Source of the DNA: an uncultured Clostridia bacterium
GTDB taxonomy: Bacteria > Bacillota > Clostridia > Oscillospirales > Acutalibacteraceae
Assembly: GCA_946405565.1 (NCBI GenBank)
Contig: CAMJHU010000156.1
Coordinates: 1-5,801 of the forward strand
Reading direction: 5' to 3'
Length of the DNA: 5,801 bases
The notes under the pieces were generated by a model that was not told the DNA's origin, did no database searches, and was given only the letters and a program-made list of their open reading frames with translations. The stretch's first letter is position 1. Each line of letters opens with the position of its first letter. The position numbers and the translations under genes were made by a program. Of this stretch, positions 4,973 through 5,801 are shown in pieces.

Positions 4973-5801
4973 GTGGAAGGACAATTCAGCAATAGATGGT
5001 ATGAGCAACTCGCCCGCGAATTGAAAAGCGGCAGTCAAGCGCCCAATGACGCGGATTTTACAGCGGCGGTTCCCCTTGCCGCGCCTGCCATGGAGTTTGG
5101 CGATGGCTTTGTGGATTCTTTTGACGATGATCTCCCCGCGGAAACAACGCCGGCTAAAAAAGCCAAATCCAAGACCAAAACGAAGTCCAAATCCAAAAAG
5201 AAAAAGAAATCTGACCCCGTTACCAACGTGATTCTGGCACTGTCCATTTGCATTTTTCTGGGATCAGCGGGCTTCTTGGTCTACAAATATGTCGCGGAGC
5301 CATTGATTCTGTCCCACAAAATGGAGCAGTTCCAGGATGCGCACAAGGGGCATGAGGTACAGCAAGCCAACAACGGCGTTTGGGAAGAGAGTACCGAAAG
5401 CACCGTCGTGGAAGAAAAACGGTTGGAAAACGGTATGCTGGAACAAATGGCAGCCCTGCTGGAAAAAAACGAGGATATTGTCGGCTGGATTCAGGTACCC
5501 AACACGCCGATCGACTACGCAGTTACACAGCGTAAAAAGGACACGCTCAATAGCTTTTATCTCAATCACGACGTCAACAAGGAGTATAACGCGGCAGGTA
5601 ATCCGTTTTTGGACTATCGCAACGATGTAGGACCGAATAACACCCTTTCCAAATGTTCCATTATTTACGGTCATCACCGCCGCAACGGCACGATGTTTGC
5701 CAAGCTGAAATATTACGACGACGTGGAGTTTTATAAGCAGAATCCGGTTATTACGTTTGATACGCTGTATGATCGGAAAAAGTGGGTCGTATTTGCCAAT
5801 T
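4973..5801 (+). CDS. Class B sortase, 3' end cut by window edge
   Basis: The frame stays open for 276 codons from GTG 4973 to the right edge. Order: a cytoplasmic N-terminus (1-60) with an acidic patch around 41-57, a tract with 12 Lys in 20 residues (61-80), one membrane helix (about 83-106, NVILALSICIFLGSAGFLVY) and an extracellular stalk (110-165). The sortase domain begins at about 166: NEDIVGWIQVPNTPIDYAVTQ-like strand, FYLNHDVNKEYNAAGNPFLDYRN-like segment, and IYGHHRRNGTMFAKL (231-245), where H234 is the catalytic histidine. The catalytic Cys and Arg lie beyond the window. The combination of DIVGWI, IDY and GNPFLD fits class B. Such enzymes cleave a sorting signal and attach surface proteins to peptidoglycan or build pili; the substrate is not in view. 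GGAAAGGA (4954-4961) lies 11 bases upstream of GTG, a long spacing. ATG 4962 opens a different frame that stops after about 20 codons. Confidence 0.9.
   Translation, partial: MEGQFSNRWYEQLARELKSGSQAPNDADFTAAVPLAAPAMEFGDGFVDSFDDDLPAETTPAKKAKSKTKTKSKSKKKKKSDPVTNVILALSICIFLGSAGFLVYKYVAEPLILSHKMEQFQDAHKGHEVQQANNGVWEESTESTVVEEKRLENGMLEQMAALLEKNEDIVGWIQVPNTPIDYAVTQRKKDTLNSFYLNHDVNKEYNAAGNPFLDYRNDVGPNNTLSKCSIIYGHHRRNGTMFAKLKYYDDVEFYKQNPVITFDTLYDRKKWVVFAN

Noticed and set aside
4962..5024. ATG at 4962 overlapping the pncC stop, opening a frame of about 20 codons
   Set aside because: It stops quickly and is out of frame with the sortase, whose family motifs require the frame of GTG 4973. A leader peptide is possible but has no further support.
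1..5801. CRISPR array, insertion sequence, tRNA or rRNA
   Set aside because: No regularly spaced repeats, transposase motifs, terminal inverted repeats or structural RNA consensus were seen on either strand.

Overview
The window looks like Gram-positive, low-to-mid GC Firmicutes DNA, most likely from a clostridial gut or rumen lineage. This rests on three points: a class B sortase, a rhodanese-less ThiI next to a dedicated NifS/IscS-type cysteine desulfurase, and AT-rich intergenic regions with near-consensus sigma-70 promoters and strong Shine-Dalgarno sequences. The exact taxon cannot be read from the sequence alone. Genes fill almost the whole window, and no stretch over 300 bases lacks one.

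Left part, minus strand (1-1734): a perfect TTGAAA-17-TATAAT promoter drives a 460-residue PP-loop protein that most resembles MurL, the ATP-dependent epimerase acting on UDP-MurNAc-L-Ala-L-Glu. Its stop codon overlaps the start of a second minus-strand gene that runs off the left edge. That gene has a signal peptide or lipobox followed by what looks like a Big_2 (bacterial Ig-like) domain. The pair is probably translationally coupled.

Middle (1735-3123): a divergent promoter region, then a cysteine desulfurase on the plus strand. Its promoter lies so close to the only in-frame ATG that either the mRNA is nearly leaderless or the first 70-odd bases are a structured 5' leader. In the leader reading, the nested hairpin is followed by a Shine-Dalgarno sequence and a non-canonical start codon.

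Right part, plus strand (3164-5801): an extended -10 promoter precedes thiI, followed closely by a CinA C-terminal-domain amidohydrolase (pncC type) and a class B sortase cut by the right edge. The desulfurase supplies persulfide sulfur to ThiI for 4-thiouridine in tRNA. PncC recycles pyridine nucleotides, and the sortase anchors surface proteins. The last two have no obvious functional link to thiolation and probably share only the transcript.

Shine-Dalgarno placement suggests that at least four of the six genes start at GTG or TTG rather than at the nearest ATG. I see no mobile element, CRISPR array, tRNA or rRNA. The most novel-looking items are the MurL-like gene in a Gram-positive context and the structured leader of the desulfurase gene.
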